Source of the DNA: Pseudomonas sp. Os17
GTDB taxonomy: Bacteria > Pseudomonadota > Gammaproteobacteria > Pseudomonadales > Pseudomonadaceae
Length of the DNA: 64,000 bases
Assembly (NCBI RefSeq): GCF_001547895.1
Contig: NZ_AP014627.1
Location: 3,289,501-3,353,500, forward strand
Direction of reading: 5' to 3'
In this document: in pieces, positions 30,501 to 41,000 of the stretch
How the letters are laid out: every line of letters starts with the position of its first letter
Numbering within the stretch: position 1 is the first letter of the stretch
Program-made: the position numbers and the translations under genes
The notes under the pieces: model-generated
What the model was told of the DNA's origin: nothing
Seen by the model: the letters and a program-made list of their open reading frames with translations, nothing else
Database searches by the model: none

Positions 30501-32018
30501 AGCCAGCCCGGGCAGTTTGCCGACAGCCAGGCGCTGCGCCGTCAGGCCGGTATCGGCGAGGCCTATGGTCGCTGGTGGACCACCAGCCTGGACCTCCTGC
30601 ACGAGCAGGGGCTGGTGCAACGCCAGGGCACCCAGGTGGCGGTGAGCGAGACGCCGGACCTGGAGCCACTGGAGCAATGCTGGTGCGAGCTCAGGGATCG
30701 GTTGCTCGCCGAGCCGCAACGCCGGGCCCAGGTGGAACTGGTCGACGCCTGCCTGCAACAGCTGCCGGCGATACTCGGCGGGCGGACCCAGGCCACCGAT
30801 GTGATGTTCCCCAACGGTTCGATGGACAAGGTCGAGGGCGTCTATCGCCACAACGCCTTGTCCGACTACTTCAACCAGGTGCTGGCCGGCGTGGTGCAGC
30901 AACACCTGGCGGCCTTGTCTGGCCGCGAGCCGCAGCGGCCGATCCGCATCCTGGAAATCGGCGCCGGCACCGGTGGCACCAGTTCCATCGTGCTGCCGGC
31001 CCTGCACCCCTGGCGTGAGCGGATCGCCGAATACTGCTACACCGACATCTCCCAGGCGTTCCTGATGTACGCCAGGAAAACCTATGGCCCGGCCCATCCG
31101 TTCCTGCGCTATCAGCTGTGGAACGTCGAACAGTCGCCCCAGGCCCAGGGGCTGGAGCCGGGCAGCTACGACATCGTGATTGCCGCCAACGTGCTGCACG
31201 CCACCAGCAGCATTCGGCGCACCCTGGCCCATGCCGCGGCATTGCTGCGCAGCGGCGGGGTGCTGCTGCTCAATGAAATCAGCGACAGGTCGCTGTTCGC
31301 CCACCTGACATTCGGTCTGCTCAAGGGCTGGTGGCTGTATGAAGACCCCGAGCTGCGCATCCCCGGCACCCCGGCCCTGTATCCGCAGAGCTGGGCCCGG
31401 GTGCTGGGCGAGAGCGGCTTCCACGGCGTGACCTTTCCGGCGCAATGCGCCCACGGCCTGGGCCAGCAGATTGTCGTGGCCCAGCGCGATGGCTCCGCAG
31501 GCCTGACGCTGCCGGCTGCGGCCGAAGCGCCGCAGGCCATGCCCCAGGCCCCGCGCCCGGTGCCCGTTGTTGCTGGCGGCGAGGGGCGCGAGGTGCTCAA
31601 CGCCCTCAACGCCCTGGTGCTCGATGGCCTGGCCAAGACACTGCAGCTGGAGCCCGGACGGATCCAGGCCGATCAGCCCTTTGCCGACTACGGCATCGAT
31701 TCCATCCTCGGGGTGAGCTTTGTCAGCCACATTGGCGAGGCGCTGGAGACGTCGCTCAACACCGCCTTGCTGTTCGACTATCCATCGCTGGAGAGCCTGG
31801 TGGGCTATCTGCTGGAGCAATACCCGGCGCAGTGCGCACGCCTGGGCGCAGGTGCAGCGCCCCCGGTGGCCGCCATGCCCGTGCCATCCGGGCAGCAACT
31901 GGAGGCCGCGTTTCTCAGCGGCGAACTGGCAATCGAAGAATTGCTGACCCTCGTCAACCACAGCACCGCGGCCAGCCACGGCGCCGCACAGGCCACAGCC
32001 AGGAAAGGACACTCATGA
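17109..32018 (+). CDS. rzxC: Rhizoxin-type trans-AT PKS, modules 4b-7, 4969 aa
   Basis: Start ATG has AGGGAAG at 17095-17101, a good ribosome site. Domains: C-MT (about residues 118-354), ACP (386-468), KS (500-911), KR (1098-1555), C-MT (1608-1978), ACP (1997-2078), KS (2123-2536), KR (2698-3078), ACP (3150-3234), KS (3280-3709), KR (3904-4364), C-MT (4444-4798), ACP (4825-4911), C-terminal docking-like helix (4928-4969). None of the three full modules has a DH, so hydroxyls are kept: C17 (later O-methylated), C15 (macrolactone oxygen) and C13, with methyls on C16 and C12. The stop overlaps the rzxD start (ATGA). An in-frame GTG with a strong Shine-Dalgarno lies at 23064. Family assignment is certain; the name rests on colinearity with rhizoxin. 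Confidence 0.92.
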   Translation: MQTAAHQTNASAWGELDALARRLLASQLQGLELRRVEDLQALAAWHGQVAPGYLELWLAESLRYVAGVDGADAEALWQQWHARLPEWRQDPDLAARAGLLDACLKGLPGVLRGELSAPGVLFPGGSMSLVEGIYKHNRISDYFNQVLIEAVLAHLESRPADAEPLRILEIGAGTGGTTAGLLAALEPWRSQLGEYCYTDLSQAFLQHGVEQFAAHHPFFHTRLFDVSRPCAEQGIDADHYHLVLATNVLHATPQIRQTLRNAKAVLRKGGLLMLNEISQASLFTHLSFGLLEGWWLHRDGALRLPGCPGLSPAAWQAVLEQEGFGPVLFPARQAHAQGQQIILAESDGIVRQPLPESRPPSAAAEALRDSAQPPLAGPTRSTTADGWRQRVTDFLRQLVSTTLKIPAARMSLTRPLEDYGLDSILVVRLTHAFSEHFAAVDSAVFFEVPTLAALTEHFIQHRGAELERLLGQLEAQGPQTGVSPDAPGQPAQAAEPGADTRIAIIGLDGRYPGAQSMGELWRNLAGGQCAVAQIPSERWDWRRYFAEEKGLPGHLYTRWGGFIEGIDQFDPAFFNLSRTEAERMDPQERLFLQVAYHSVEDAGYNPATLHQQGEVGVFVGVMNGSYNPLSNYWSIANRVSYQLDLQGPSLAVDSACSSSLTAIHLAVESLNSGSCRLAIAGGINLIINPRHYLSLCEMMMLSPGEHCRAFADEADGFVDAEGVGAVLLKPLAQALADGDRIYGVIRGSAINAGGKTNGYTVPSAGAQQRVLEKALARAAVEPRQISYIEAHGTGTALGDPIEISGLSRVFAHGGAAHCAIGSIKSNIGHCESAAGIAGLSKVLLQLQHRQLVPSLHAAQPNPKIDFQGTPFRVQQQLAPWVVEGAPRMAAVSSFGAGGANASLIVEEHCPSLDPRVAMLGPWLILLSARDRQRLGESVLRLQGFLAGEEAARTAMADLAWTLQTGRDAMAERLALLVESLPQLQESLARWLAGEESQTLFQGHSDPYDPALESADSLPIDQWLEQRQLSELAQAWVQGAVVDWQQLYGHGTYRRPQRISLPGYPFARNSYWMPGLAHPPAPHAAVVEVPAAQDLSQCCYLPGWQAQTADEPAPPPGAGARVLVTLGESAEATEGLLAALAEHPQELGQVLRIDCGPGPTRLLAAGHWHCGDADPSGFSSILPALGTLAQLMVISAPTAGELAPSALADSLQHHELPLLRLFKALSAQASDARGLDCFLLSFGRYAFAGAPQRGNPLGAGMTGLGYAMAQSEHRVHLRTLDLNLDELQSAESRQRLLAQILAEPASQRGEPVKLSRGGRFVQQLRPLQLADPRNSRSALQQQGVYLILGGSGVIGQVLSRQLIEHYQARVIWLGRKPADHPQLQQSLNAGHLRGRVDYLQVDGTDLAQLQQAVAQVNQRYGRINGAVFSAMVFDFDNSIQHTSEAQFQQILDIKSRGSLNFYQALAEQPLDFLCYFSSGQGFAFSGAAKLSAYACGITFADAFAEAIGPAARFPVGVINWGFWRASLQAQAVSEHLDALDDEQGFACFSRFVAQLASGSLRRLLCLQASPAVRQLMAVPEGQPLQLQPQPLPPAALPGIELDPAEHQRLQQLFDPQRLDQSIAVLLMVQLQTLGIFMTPQAQSAEHWRQQAGISERFGRWWLECLAILVEHGYLRRQGEDFAVATTIARTRHGAILAAWQTQREQYCADPERRAQVTLIDACLLQLPEILTGQVQATDLLFPDGSMEKVEGIYRHNSLSDFFNRQLAAQVSAQVQQWVAAEPDRPLRLLEIGAGTGGTTAPLLAALEPWAAHLGEYCYSDLSRAFLQHGEASFAAGRPYFTTQLLDISQPPDSGQGYDIVVATNVLHATANMRSTLAHVRALLRSGGLLALNELNRKTCAATVTFGLLDGWWLYEDPALRIPGSPLIAEPTWLELLWSSGFEQVQLHVPASVALGQQIITAHGDALALPAFAPPRPAAPAPDKESRVNEHPASGTPAPEDVADRLQQVIIEALAKTLKADAQGIGVRTPFSDYGVDSILGVGFVKQLGNRLGIKLNSAILFEQATVSKLHRYLQQAHGPQIAQALASVASPPQAAMSATLDNPVMAAALAGGDTPSPLAPPGGGPIAVIGMAGQFPGAENVEQLWDNLLAGKNSVQALGPDYLRADAYSADRRPGTSYCNRAGILEDRDCFDPLFFNLTPHEAESMTPHQRLVLQESWKALEDAGYNPMALAGQAVSLYVGAEPGGYHHDSFTGSSEAIVASRLSYFLDLKGPAMVINTGCSSSAVAIHQACESLRHGESRMALAGGVYALLDQRGLISLCAIDMLSPSGQCHAFDAAADGTVISEGVAMVVLKRLEDAEADGDPIYALIEASGINQDGVSNGITAPNGEAQEQLLRDTWHRFGIDPAQISYVEAHGTGTRLGDPVEANALIRAFRGSTDAQGYCALGSAKANLGHAAAAAGVIGLIKVLLSIRHGTLPAMPGFQQINPLIDLEHSPFYINRQAQAWQAPGGARLLAALNSFGHSGTNAHLVIGQYSNPPITQASTAPDAVSRVIPLSAKTAESLRDNARALAQWLERGDAPLSHIAFTLQTAREPMRVRAALVVSDLGQLRSELQRLANGQAPTQVTDASGQWARQWVDGAAIDWAALWPAGSARRIHLPAYSFAKERYWVEQTPHALLQTDAPAAAPLQLPASGLFLARPVWQEPLGTCVDAEADVGQSLLLWVGFNPAQVAQLQALSAAAGISGEVLAGAGSGPAACYQALALALMLRVQALKGRVHVELMIAEQTPQDRLYAGLDGLLKTACLEQPALSARCLLVRAEPGQGLSAAQLALLPALLAARHSRASSVLQRIGLLGEHQELQWQELADDVAAGDAGARPLYKDRGVYLITGGAGGLGLIVARAIAEQCREATLILVGRSLLDARQQAQLQAIRDAGARVAYHPLDLTDAEALEQLIAGICTAHGGLNGVFHGAGVNRDRLLALKTPQDMVEVFAAKVLGTDLLDRACRHLYLDFFVLFSSCSAVLGSIGQADYAAANGFLDQFAELRNQRVEQGLRFGQTLSLNYPLWRDGGMQVSAADQAHIRRQTGMVPMQSVHGLQALQQGLRAGLSRLLVIEGDLAQIRSHFGATEALAAAAAPDVPEQAVDRGQLKAAIVQRLKAQFCAVTKLPPERVESDAPLEQYGIDSIMIIRLNRALEEVFAGMPALRPAERLLSKTLFFEYHSLEALSTYLVAEHHRACLVWSGLGQEPKAVSAPAPAQPPAPAAPAAPAAAAAPLAAAEPIAIIGISGRYPQAADLDQYWHNLKEGRDSITEIPPQRWPLEGFYVDSVAEALKQARSYSKWGGFIDGFADFDPLFFNISPREAVNMDPQERLFLQSCWQCLEDAGITKADLARQYQGQVGVFAGITKTGYGLYGPALREQGQQVFPRTSFSSTANRVSYVLDLNGPSEPVDTMCSSSLTALHRACESLRRGECRMAFAGGVNLYLHPSNYVELSAGQMLSKDGRCRSFGEGGNGFVPGEGVGSVLLKPLSQALADRDNIHALIRAVAVNHGGKTNGYTVPNPQAQARVIRLAIDQAGLDASQISYIEAHGTGTELGDPIEVSGLTQAFAQDGVALGHCALGSVKANIGHLEGAAGIAGVSKVVLQLKHKQLVPSLHAAALNPNLRLEATPFYLQQTLGDWCPPGAGPRIAGVSSFGAGGANAHVLLQEHDEYREPPDAGDAEVILLSARDMARLVDYARALLAYVQARPALSGADLANLAYTLQHGREMMTARLGLIVDSPAALASRLRGFIDAPDASQPGLYSGDLQGKRPAARADAERAAEHEQWARNGELQALLQAWVTGEVIDWSQLLARRSGALPYRISVPVYPFARERFWLPLAPPAATAVVAPEHAPAPGTSASDRLSYVARWQAEGQAGETPAASLAGSEHRCVLIVGAAALRPVAEALTAHYLLSAGFVTGAGRVIRLEPGTQTLRLAPDHWSLDASDEQALEQCLGACTAIDCLYFFGDHAAADHWQAQLDSPITHERLLLRLIKWLKAHSTCQAIDSYIVSQDNFDISGETVNAMGGGLTGMAYALAQGEHRFRVRNLDVASAELADNRRRPRLLQQLQEEGGLARGEVLGLRDGVRYRQRIFPLNWQPQPPLADGRFVTAALKQGGVYVILGGGGTVGSIISRYLLADYQARVIWLGRSDAADPKVQQRLARCLPQGQGGAGQLHYLQADANDPASLQRAVAEIKQQHGAISGAIYSAVVFNHEDPISRIPEAQFDAILQVKSRGGIEFYRALAREPLDFLCYFSSGQSFAFSGAARLGAYAAGITFGDTLVRSLRQQAAFPVGAINWGFWLSSLTEQQALDPTAQPMSRHAGALEDREGFECFARFVEALRHGQLDQVLCMAASAPVQQLMQLQPRPVVLGRSGEPATDDDGCAAYREAAAPLLAAHDPLPFDRALAAMTLVQLQRMGLFSQPGQFADSQALRRQAGIGEAYGRWWTTSLDLLHEQGLVQRQGTQVAVSETPDLEPLEQCWCELRDRLLAEPQRRAQVELVDACLQQLPAILGGRTQATDVMFPNGSMDKVEGVYRHNALSDYFNQVLAGVVQQHLAALSGREPQRPIRILEIGAGTGGTSSIVLPALHPWRERIAEYCYTDISQAFLMYARKTYGPAHPFLRYQLWNVEQSPQAQGLEPGSYDIVIAANVLHATSSIRRTLAHAAALLRSGGVLLLNEISDRSLFAHLTFGLLKGWWLYEDPELRIPGTPALYPQSWARVLGESGFHGVTFPAQCAHGLGQQIVVAQRDGSAGLTLPAAAEAPQAMPQAPRPVPVVAGGEGREVLNALNALVLDGLAKTLQLEPGRIQADQPFADYGIDSILGVSFVSHIGEALETSLNTALLFDYPSLESLVGYLLEQYPAQCARLGAGAAPPVAAMPVPSGQQLEAAFLSGELAIEELLTLVNHSTAASHGAAQATARKGHS
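18606..23340 (+). other. RzxC module 5: KS-KR-MT-ACP (ketide 4, C15-C16)
   Basis: KS: Cys 19074-19076, His 19479-19481. KR: nucleotide-binding GGSGVIG near 21149, active site [17 protein letters not shown] with 14 residues between Ser and Tyr instead of 12. MT: SAM motif near 22470-22500. ACP serine 23214-23216. With no DH, the product keeps a hydroxyl (C17, O-methylated in rhizoxin) and gains the C16 methyl. Confidence 0.85.
23052..23066 (+). promoter_or_regulatory. In-frame internal Shine-Dalgarno and GTG inside rzxC
   Basis: AAGGAG at 23052-23057 is followed after 6 nt by GTG at 23064-23066, in the rzxC frame, exactly in the linker between MT5 and ACP5. Motif and spacing are as good as those of the annotated starts in this cluster. 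It could initiate a shorter protein beginning with ACP5, or be the trace of an old gene fusion. Function is not shown by the sequence alone. Confidence 0.45.
23475..26810 (+). other. RzxC module 6: KS-KR-ACP (ketide 5, C13-C14)
   Basis: KS: Cys 23946-23948 (NTGCSS), His 24351-24353, NLGH variant of NIGH. KR from about 25764 with YAAAN ending. ACP serine 26664-26666. No DH or MT, consistent with the unmethylated C14 and the C15 hydroxyl that closes the macrolactone. An Ala/Pro-rich linker (about 26868-26940) leads to the next KS. Confidence 0.87.
26946..31840 (+). other. RzxC module 7: KS-KR-MT-ACP (ketide 6, C11-C12)
   Basis: KS: Cys 27471-27473, His 27876-27878. KR: GGGGTVG nucleotide motif and the same long active-site spacing as KR5 ([17 protein letters not shown]). 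MT: SAM motif near 30951. ACP serine 31701-31703. Expected product carries the C13 hydroxyl and C12 methyl. The protein continues into a short helical tail containing [12 protein letters not shown]. Confidence 0.85.
32001..32018 (+). promoter_or_regulatory. rzxD ribosome binding site and ATGA overlap with rzxC
   Basis: AGGAAAGGA (32001-32009) precedes ATG 32015-32017. The rzxC stop TGA is 32016-32018. This fixes the rzxD start although the frame is open further upstream to about 31445, inside rzxC. The 4-nt overlap suggests coupled translation. Confidence 0.85.
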
Positions 32019-35000
32019 GCAGCCAAGCATTTCAATCCATCATTGCCCGGCTGCAACAGGGCCAGATCAGCGCCGACGAGGCTCGGCAGCTGCTGCAGCA
32101 GCTCAAGGCACGGACCCAGGCCAGCGCCACCGCGCCGGCCCACGAGGACATTGCCGTGATCGGCATGTCGGGGCAATTTCCCGGTGCCGAGAATGTCGAG
32201 CGCTTCTGGCACAACCTGAGCACCGGAGCCGACGGCGTGGTCGAGCTGGGCGAGCGCTATCTGGACCTGCAACGCAGCTATTCGGCCGAGCGCCAGCCCG
32301 GCAAGACCTACTGCAAGTGGGGCGGCATCCTGGAGCAGCGCGACGATTTCGATCCGCTGTTCTTCAATATTTCGCCCCGGGATGCGGAGTCGATGAACCC
32401 CCACCAGCGGCTGATCCTGCAGGAAAGCTGGAAAGCCCTGGAAGATGCCGGCTACAACCCGAAAAGCTTTCGCGACCAGGCGGTGGGAATCTTTGTCGGG
32501 GCGGAGCCGAGCGGCTATTTCCACGAAACCTTCATTGGCGCGTCCGACGCGCTCATTGCCTCGCGGCTCTCCTATTTCCTGGACTTCAAGGGGCCGGCGC
32601 TGGTGGTCAACACCGGCTGTTCCTCCTCGGCCACGGCCATTCACCTGGCCTGTGAAAGCCTGCGCAACCAGGAGGCCGACCTGGCGCTGGCCGGTGGGGT
32701 GTTCGCCACCCTGGGCGAGCCCGGGCTGATCAGCCTGGCGCAAATGGACATGCTCTCGCCCAGCGGCCGCTGCCATACCTTCGATCAGCGCAGTGACGGC
32801 ATTGTGCTGTCCGAAGCGGTGGGCATGCTGACCCTCAAGCGCCTGTCCCGGGCCCTGGCCGACGGCGATCCGATCCACGGGGTGATCTGCGCCTCGGGGA
32901 TGAACCAGGACGGTGCCAGCAACGGCATCACCGCCCCCAGCGGCCAGGCCCAGGAACGCTTGATCAGCGAGCTGTACCGCCGTTTCGCCATCGACCCGCG
33001 GCAGATCAGCTATGTCGAGGCCCATGGCACCGGCACGCCACTGGGCGATCCGGTGGAAGTCAACGCCCTGGTCCGGGCGTTCCGCCAGTTCACCGGCGAC
33101 ACCGGCTTTTGCGCCCTGGGCAGCGCCAAGGCGCACATCGGCCATGCGTCGGCGGCGGCCGGGGTGGTCAGCCTGATCAAGATCCTGCTGTCGATGAAGC
33201 ACGGGCAGTTGCCGGGGCTGCTGAATTTCGAGCAGCTCAACCCGCGGATCGAACTGGCCGGCTCGGCGTTCCATATCCATCGCGAGCCCCGGGCGTGGCT
33301 CGCCAGCGCGCCGAAGATGGCCGCGCTGAACTCCTTTGGCCACAGCGGCACCAATGTGCACATGGTCATCCGCCAAGCCCCCGACCCGGTCGCGACAGCG
33401 CTCGACGACGCCGCGCAACCCTGCCTGGTGCCCCTGTCGGCCCGCACCGCCGAGAGCCTCAAGCGCTATGCCCGGCGGGTGCGCCAGGCCTTGCTGGACC
33501 CGGCGCTGCGCCTGAAGGACCTGGCCTACACCCTGCAAACCGGGCGAATGGCCCAGGCCCAGCGGCTGATATTCCTGTGTGCCGACAAGGACCAGCTGCG
33601 CCACTTGCTGAATGATTGGCTGGACGGCCGCAGTTCCCGGCATTGCTGGGCCGGGCAGGCGGAGGCGGGGCCCGGCGCGCAGATCGCGCTGCCGGCCAGC
33701 GTCGACCAGGACAGCCTGCAATCGCTGGCCGTGGCCTGGGCGGCGGGCGGCACGCTCGACTGGGCCGGGTTGCATCGTCAGCACCCCGGCGACGCCCGCC
33801 GAGTGCATGTGCCGGTCTATCCGTTTGCCCGGCAGAACTTCTGGATCGCCCCGGCGCAACGGGGCGCGGCAGGCGGCGCGGCCAGCAGCGCAAGTGCGGC
33901 CGCCCCCCGGCCCCTGCATCCCTTTCTCGGGCGCGACACTTCCGATTCCCGCTGCCAGCGCTTTAGCAGCGTGTTTGATGGCGAGGAGTTTTTCCTCAAG
34001 CAGCACGTGGTGGGCGGGCAACGGATTTTCCCCGGTGTCGCCCACCTGGAAATGGCCCGGGCGGCAGTGGCGTTGGCCACGGGAGGGCACTCTGCATCCT
34101 TCACCCAGGTGGTGTGGCTGCGGCCCTTGATCATCGGCGCCCGGCCCCGGCAGGTGAATATCGAGCTGATCCGGGACGAGGACGCGCAACTGCGTTTTGA
34201 AATCTCCAGCCGCGAGCTGGACCCGCTCTCCGCGCAGGCCACCGGCGAGCCCTTGCTGCACAGCCAGGGGCTGGTCGGTCTGGCCCCGTCGCCGCAGCCG
34301 CCGCAGGTCGATCTGGCGGCGCTCAAGGCACGCATGAACGGCGGCCAGCTCAGCGCCCGGCAGTGCTACGACGCCTATCGGGCGATGACCTTTGAGCACG
34401 GTCCGGCCTACCAGGGCCTGCAATCGGTGGCCCTGGGCCACGGCGAGGTGCTGGCGCAACTGCAAGTGCCCGACTGCCAGCGCGACAGCCTGGCGGACTA
34501 CGTGTTGCACCCCGCGCTGATGGATTCGGCGCTGCAGGCCGCCATCGCCCTGAGCCTGGGCGCCGAGGTGGTGCTCAGCGAAGACGAGCGCCAGCATTTG
34601 CCGTCCCTGGCCCGGCCAACCCTGCCGTTTGCCCTGGAAGGCTTGCAGGTCCTGGAGCACTGCAGCGAACGAATGTGGGCGCGGGTGAGCTATGCCGAGC
34701 GCCGCGCCGACCAGCAGGCCGACAGCGGCTTGCAGCGTTTGAACATCGAGCTGCTGGATCAGCACGGCACCCCCTGCGTGGTGATGCAGGGCTTCACCTC
34801 GCGGGTGCTCAACCCCGTGGATGCCCCGGCCGACAACGCGTCGGAGCCGCCGCAGACCCTGTTGTTCCAGCCCCGCTGGCTGGAGCAGGCGGCACCGGCG
34901 GGGGCGCCAGTGGACGTGGGCCAGCGCCTGATCCTGCTCAGTGGCTTTGACCCGCAGATCGCCGCCAAGGCGCAGCAGCAACTGACCGCCCAGGACCCCA

Positions 35001-38000
35001 GGTGCCGTTGCACGGTACTGGAGCCTGTCGAGGCCGATTGCGCTGCGGACTATCAACAGCTGGCCCTGCTGCTGTTGCAGCACATCCGTCCATTGCTGGC
35101 GGGCAGCGGCCGGCGTTTGCTCCAGCTGGCGGTGCACGACCCGGCCGGTGACCGGCTGGTCGGTGGCCTGGCGGCCATGTTGCGCAGCCTGCAGTTGGAG
35201 CTGCCGGAAGTGACGGGCCAGGTGCTCGAACTGGATGACCAGCAGGCGCTGGTGCAACGCCTGACGGAGAATGCCGCGGCCGCCGAGGTGGGGATTCGCT
35301 ACCGGGACGGCCGGCGTCAGGTGCAGCACTGGCAGCCTTGTCCGCCGGTGGATCTGGCGATCGATGCGCCGTGGAAGGACCGTGGGGTGTACCTGATCAC
35401 CGGCGGCCTGGGCGGCCTCGGCCGGCTGTTCGCCCAAGCCATCGCGGCCAGTGTCAGCGGTGCCACCTTGATCCTCACCGGCCGTTCGCCCCTGGCGGCG
35501 CACAGCCTGGCCGGGCTGGATCCGGGGCGCAACCGGATCGAGTACCGGCAACTGGATGTCAGCGACGCACCGGCGGTCCAACGCCTGATCGACGCCATCG
35601 TCGCCGAATACCGGAGCCTTGACGGCGTCTTGCACAGCGCCGGGGTGATCCGCGACAGCCTGCTGATCAACAAGCAGGACGACGAACTCCGGCAGGTGAT
35701 GGCCGCCAAGGTGGCCGGGACCTGCAACCTCGACCGCGCCACCGCCGGCCTGGCACTGGATTTCTGGATCGGCTTTTCCTCGGGCACCGGCGTGGTCGGC
35801 AATGTCGGCCAGGCGGACTACGCGGCCGCCAACGGGTTCATCGACCGCTACGCCGCTTACCGCCAGCAGCTCACCGCCCGGGGACTGCGCCGTGGCCTGA
35901 GCCTGGCGATCAACTGGCCGCTGTGGAAAGACGGCGGCATGCAGGTCGATGCCGCCACCGCGCAGCACATGGCTGACAGCGCCGGCCTGCAGGCGATGCC
36001 CAGCAACGCCGGGATTCATGCCTTGCGCCAGTGTGTGGCGCTGGCATTGCCCCAGGTGCTGGTGATGCACGGGCAGCCTGAGCCGATTAGCGCCCTGGTG
36101 ACCGGTGCTCCCCGGGCCTCGCTGGCGCCGGTGGCCGCTGCCTCGCCGGCGGCGCCCTTGACTGACACCCTGTTGCGGGCACTGACCGAGCTGATGTCGG
36201 CGCAGATGAAAATCCCTGCCGGCGATATCCGTGCGGATGTGGAGTTCAGCCAGTACGGTTTCGACTCCATCAGCCTGACCACCCTGGCCAACACCCTGAA
36301 ACAGCAATGGCGGCTCAGCCTGGCGCCGACGATCTTCTTTGAACACGCAACGCTGGGGCGTTTCGCGGCCTATCTGCAGCGCGAGCACTCGGCGGCGCTG
36401 GCCGCCAGGTTTGCTGTGCCGACCGCCACGCCGACCACGCCGCCCCGGCCGCAATCGGCTCGGGCGGCCCCGCGTCCGCAACCCGACGCCACCCTGGCGC
36501 GGCCGACAGCGCCCGCCACCCTGGAGGACGACGAAATCGCGGTGATCGGCATCAGCGGCCGTTTTCCGATGGCCGAGGACATCCAGCAGTTTTTCCACAA
36601 CCTCAAGGACGGGCGCGACTGCATCAGCGAGATTCCCGCCAACCGCTGGGACTGGCGTGAGTACTACGGCGACCCGCACCGCGAAGTGGACAAGACCAAC
36701 GTCAAGTGGGGCGGGTTCATCCACGGCGTCGATCACTTCGACCCGCTGTTCTTCGCCATCTCGCCACGGGAAGCGCAGTTGATGGACCCGCAGCAGCGCC
36801 TGCTGATGACTTACGTCTGGCTGGCCATCGAAGACGCCGGCTACGCCCCCTCTGAGCTGGCGGGCAGCGACACGGGGATTTTCGTCGGCACTGGGGTGAC
36901 CGGCTACAGCAGCCTGATCGCCAAGGCCGGAGTACCGGTGGAAGGCTACAGCGCCACGGCGATGGTGCCTTCGGTCGGCCCCAATCGCATGAGTTTCCTG
37001 CTGGACTTCCACGGCCCCAGCGAACCGGTGGAAACCGCCTGTTCGTCGTCACTGGTGGCGATCCACCGTGCGGTTCAGGCGATGCGCAGCGGTGATTGCG
37101 CCATGGCGGTCGTGGGCGGGGTCAACACCCTGATCGCGCCCGAGGCGCAGATCAGCTTCAGCAAGGCCGGGATGCTGGCCCTGGACGGGCGCAGCAAGAC
37201 CTTTTCGGCCCAGGCCAACGGCTACGCCCGGGGCGAAGGCGTCGCCATGATCGTGCTGAAGAAACGTGCCCAGGCCGAGGCCGACGGCGACCATATCTAC
37301 GCGCTGGTGCGCAGCACCGCGGAAAACCACGGCGGCAAGGCCAACTCGCTGACCGCGCCCAACCCCCGGGCCCAGGCCGAGCTGTTGAAGGCGGCCTACC
37401 GCAAGGCCGGGGTCGACCCGCGCAGCGTTGGCTACATCGAAGCCCATGGCACCGGTACGGCGTTGGGCGACCCGATTGAAATCAACGGCCTGAAAATGGC
37501 CTTCGCCGAACTCAGCCAGGAGCTGGGCGGCGCGGCACCGGGGCAGGGGTACTGCGGCGTCGGTTCGGTGAAGTCGAACATGGGCCATCTGGAACTGGCC
37601 GCGGGGATTGCCGGGGTGGTCAAGGTGCTGCTGCAACTCAAGCACCAGACCCTGTTCAAGAGCCTGCATTGCGAGCAGCTCAATCCCTATATCGAACTTG
37701 CCGACAGTCCGTTCTATGTGGTCCAGCACACGGGGCCATGGGCCGCCATCAAGGACCCTCAGGGCAATGAGTTGCCGCGCCGGGCCGGGGTCAGCTCGTT
37801 CGGCTTTGGCGGGGCCAATGCCCATGTGCTGCTGGAGGAATACCGCGCGCCCCAGGCGCCGCAGACGCCCGTGACCCCGGGCGCCAGGGCGTTCCTGCTG
37901 TCGGCCAGGACCCCGGAGCAACTGCAAGAGTCTGCCCGGCGCCTGGCCGGGCACCTTGCTGCGGCGCCGCTCGCCCACGGCCCGGAGGCCCAGCGCTACC

Positions 38001-41000
38001 TCGATGAGCTGGCCTACACGCTGCAAGTGGGCCGCGAGGCGATGCAGGAGCGGCTGGCGCTGCTGAGCGACTCCCCGGGGGATCTGCAACGCCAGCTCGA
38101 GGCGTTCGCGACCAGCGGCGAGGCGCTCTATCGCGGTACGTGCGAGGGCGACAACCCGGCGCTGGCACTGTTTCGCCAGGACGAGGACATGGCCACCGTA
38201 CTGGCGGCCTGGATCGAGCAGCGCAAGTACCCCAAATTGCTCGAACTCTGGGCCCGGGGGTTGAACATCGAATGGCGGCGCTTCTACCCCGTGGAGCGTC
38301 CAATGCGTCGCCTCAGCCTGCCGGGTTATCCCTTTGCCGAGGAGCGTTACTGGGTCACCGACCTGGCCGCGGCGCCGCAAGCCAGCCAGGGCCCGGCGGC
38401 GGCCTGGTTGCACCCGCTGCTCGAACGCAACACCTCGGACTTGCATCAGCAGCGTTTCAGCAGCCGCTGGCAGGGCGACGAGAGCTGGTTTGCCGACCAT
38501 CGGGTCAAGGGCCAGGGCACCTTGCCCGGGGTCGCGTACCTGGAAATGGCCCGGGCGGCGATCGCCCGAGCGCTGCCCGGGCAGGCGGCGGACAGCGCCT
38601 TGCTGCAGTTGCGCAACATCGTCTGGTTGACGCCTTACACGCCGACAGCGCCCCACGGCGAACTGCACATCGACCTGACGCTGCAGGCGTCGCAGGTCGA
38701 CTTCAGGATCTACTCCCGGGCGGAGGGCGTGGAGCTTGAGCACTGCAAGGGCAGTGCCCGGGCGGGGGCGGCCAGCGCTGTGGCGGCGCTGGACCTCGCC
38801 ACCCTGTGCGCTGGGCCCTGGCAACGCAGCGTCGACGCCGCCGAGCTGTACGCGCGGTTCCAGGCGCTGGGCATCGACTACGGTCCCGGCCACCGCGGTG
38901 TGTCCCAGCTGTGGCTCGGCGAGGGCCGGGTGCTGGCCCGGCTGGAACTGGCGCCAGAGCGGCTGGAGGGCGATTGGGTGTTGCATCCCGGCATGCTCGA
39001 TTGCGCCGTCCAGGCCTCCATCGGCCTGCTGCTGCAGCGTGAGGCCACGGGGGAGACGCTGCTGCCCTTTGCCCTTGAGCAACTGAACATCCTTGGGCGC
39101 TGCCAGCCGTCGATGTGGGCCCTGATCAGCCTCGACAGCCGCCACCCGGGCAGCGCCGTACAGCGCATCGATATCCAGGTGTGCGACGCCCAGGGCCAGG
39201 TGGCCGTGGCGCTGCACGGATTCAGCTCGCGGCCCCTGCGCGAGGGGCGCGCCGCGCCGTTGCTGGCTGGCAACGATCAGCGGTTGCCCGCCGGCTTGAG
39301 CCTGCTGGCAGCGCAATGGCTGATTGCCGAACGTTCGCCGCGGACGCTGGAAGACGTACCGACCCTGGCCATCGGCGCGTCCGGCGAGTACCGCCAATGG
39401 CTGGCCGGGCTGTACCCGCAGATCGAGTTCATGGAGCCGCTGGCTGGCAGCGTGCCAGGCATCGTCGCCCAATTGGGCGCCTGTGCCGCATTCCAGCGCC
39501 TGATCTGGCTGGCCCCGGCCGAACACGCCAGCCTCACGCTGTTGCGCTTGATCAAGGCACTGTTGCAACGGGAGCTTGGCCAACAGCCCTTGCAGCTGCA
39601 ACTGCTGTTCAACGCCAGCGTCGCGCTGCGCGCCGATGAGCCCCTGGACCCCGAGCAGGCCGCCTGCCACGGGCTGGCCGGTGCCCTGGCCAAAGAACAG
39701 GCCCTGTGGCGGGTTGAACTGCTGGACCTGCCGCCGGGCGCACCGGCGCTGCCCCAGGCCCTGCCCGAGCCGGAGCTGGCGGGCGAGTGCCTGGCCTGGC
39801 GCGACGGCGAGTGGTTCTGCCAACGCCTGTTGCCGCTGGCCGAGCCTGGACCGGCAGCGCCTGGCGCGGTGGCTTACCGCGAAGGCGGGGTGTACGTGGT
39901 GATCGGCGGCGCCGGAGGGATCGGCCAGGTGTGGACACGCCACCTGATCCGCCACTGGCGTGCGCAGGTGGTCTGGCTCGGCCGCCGCGCCGCGGACGAG
40001 CGGATCGATCAGGCCCTCGCGGAGCTGGCCTCGCTGGCCCGGCAGTACCATGCCGCACCGCCGCGCTACATCCAGGCTGACGCCACGGACATCGGGCAAC
40101 TGACCCGGGCCCGGCAGCAGGTGCAGGAGGCCTGTGGGCCGATCAATGGCTGGGTGCATTCGGCCCTGGTGCTGGACGATGGGCGGCTGGCGCAGCTGGA
40201 CGAGGCGCGCTTCAGCGCGGTTTTCGACGCCAAGCGCCTGAGCAGCATCGCCCTGGCGCAGGTGTGTGCCGCGGCGGACAACCCGGCACTGGACTTCGTG
40301 CTGTTTTTCTCGTCGATGATTGCCTTCAGCCGCGCCGCCGGCCAGGGCAACTACGCCGCCGGCTGCGCTTTTGCCGACGCCCTGGCCGCCACGCTCGATC
40401 AGCGTACCGGCTGCCCGGTCAAGGTCATCAACTGGGGCTACTGGGGTTCGGTGGGGGTGGTCGCCGACCCTGGCTACCGGGCGCGAATGGCGGCCCAGGG
40501 CCTGGGTTCCATCGAACCGGAGGAGGGCATGGCGGCGCTGGACCGGTTGCTGGCCAGCCCCTTGCCCCAGCTGGGGCTGATCAAGTTGCGCGAGCCCCAG
40601 GCCATTGCCGGGATCCACAGCCAGTGGCAGCTCGATTGCTACCCGGCGCAGCCGTCACTGGCCCGCGACAGCTGGGCGCCGGTGGCCCTGGGCGCTGGTG
40701 CGGCGCCGGCGCAGCACCCGGCGGCCGGCGAGATGAACCGGCTGTTGCTGGCGCAGACCTTGGCCTGCCTCGGCGAACTGGCGGCGGGCGGGCCGCTGAC
40801 GGAGCAGCGGATCGCCGCCGACCCGGCGGTGGCCGCCAATCTGCTGGCTCGGCCGTTCTATCGCCGCTGGCTGCGCGCGAGCCTGGAGCTGCTGGTGCAG
40901 AGCGCCGATATCGATGAACAGGGCCGGGTGCTGTCGGCGCTGCCGGATCCGGCGGCGCTGTCGCAACAGTGGCAGCAGGCCAGCGAAGAGTGGCGCCGCG

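Noticed and set aside
31445..32014. Upstream extension of the rzxD frame
   Set aside because: The extension overlaps rzxC ACP7 out of frame and gives an Arg/Gly/Ala-rich nonsense sequence; ATG 32015 has a good ribosome site and starts a docking helix.
31805..37012. 1735-residue minus-strand ORF
   Set aside because: Antisense of rzxC end and rzxD; no motifs, and the plus strand carries clear KS, DH, KR and ACP domains over the same bases.
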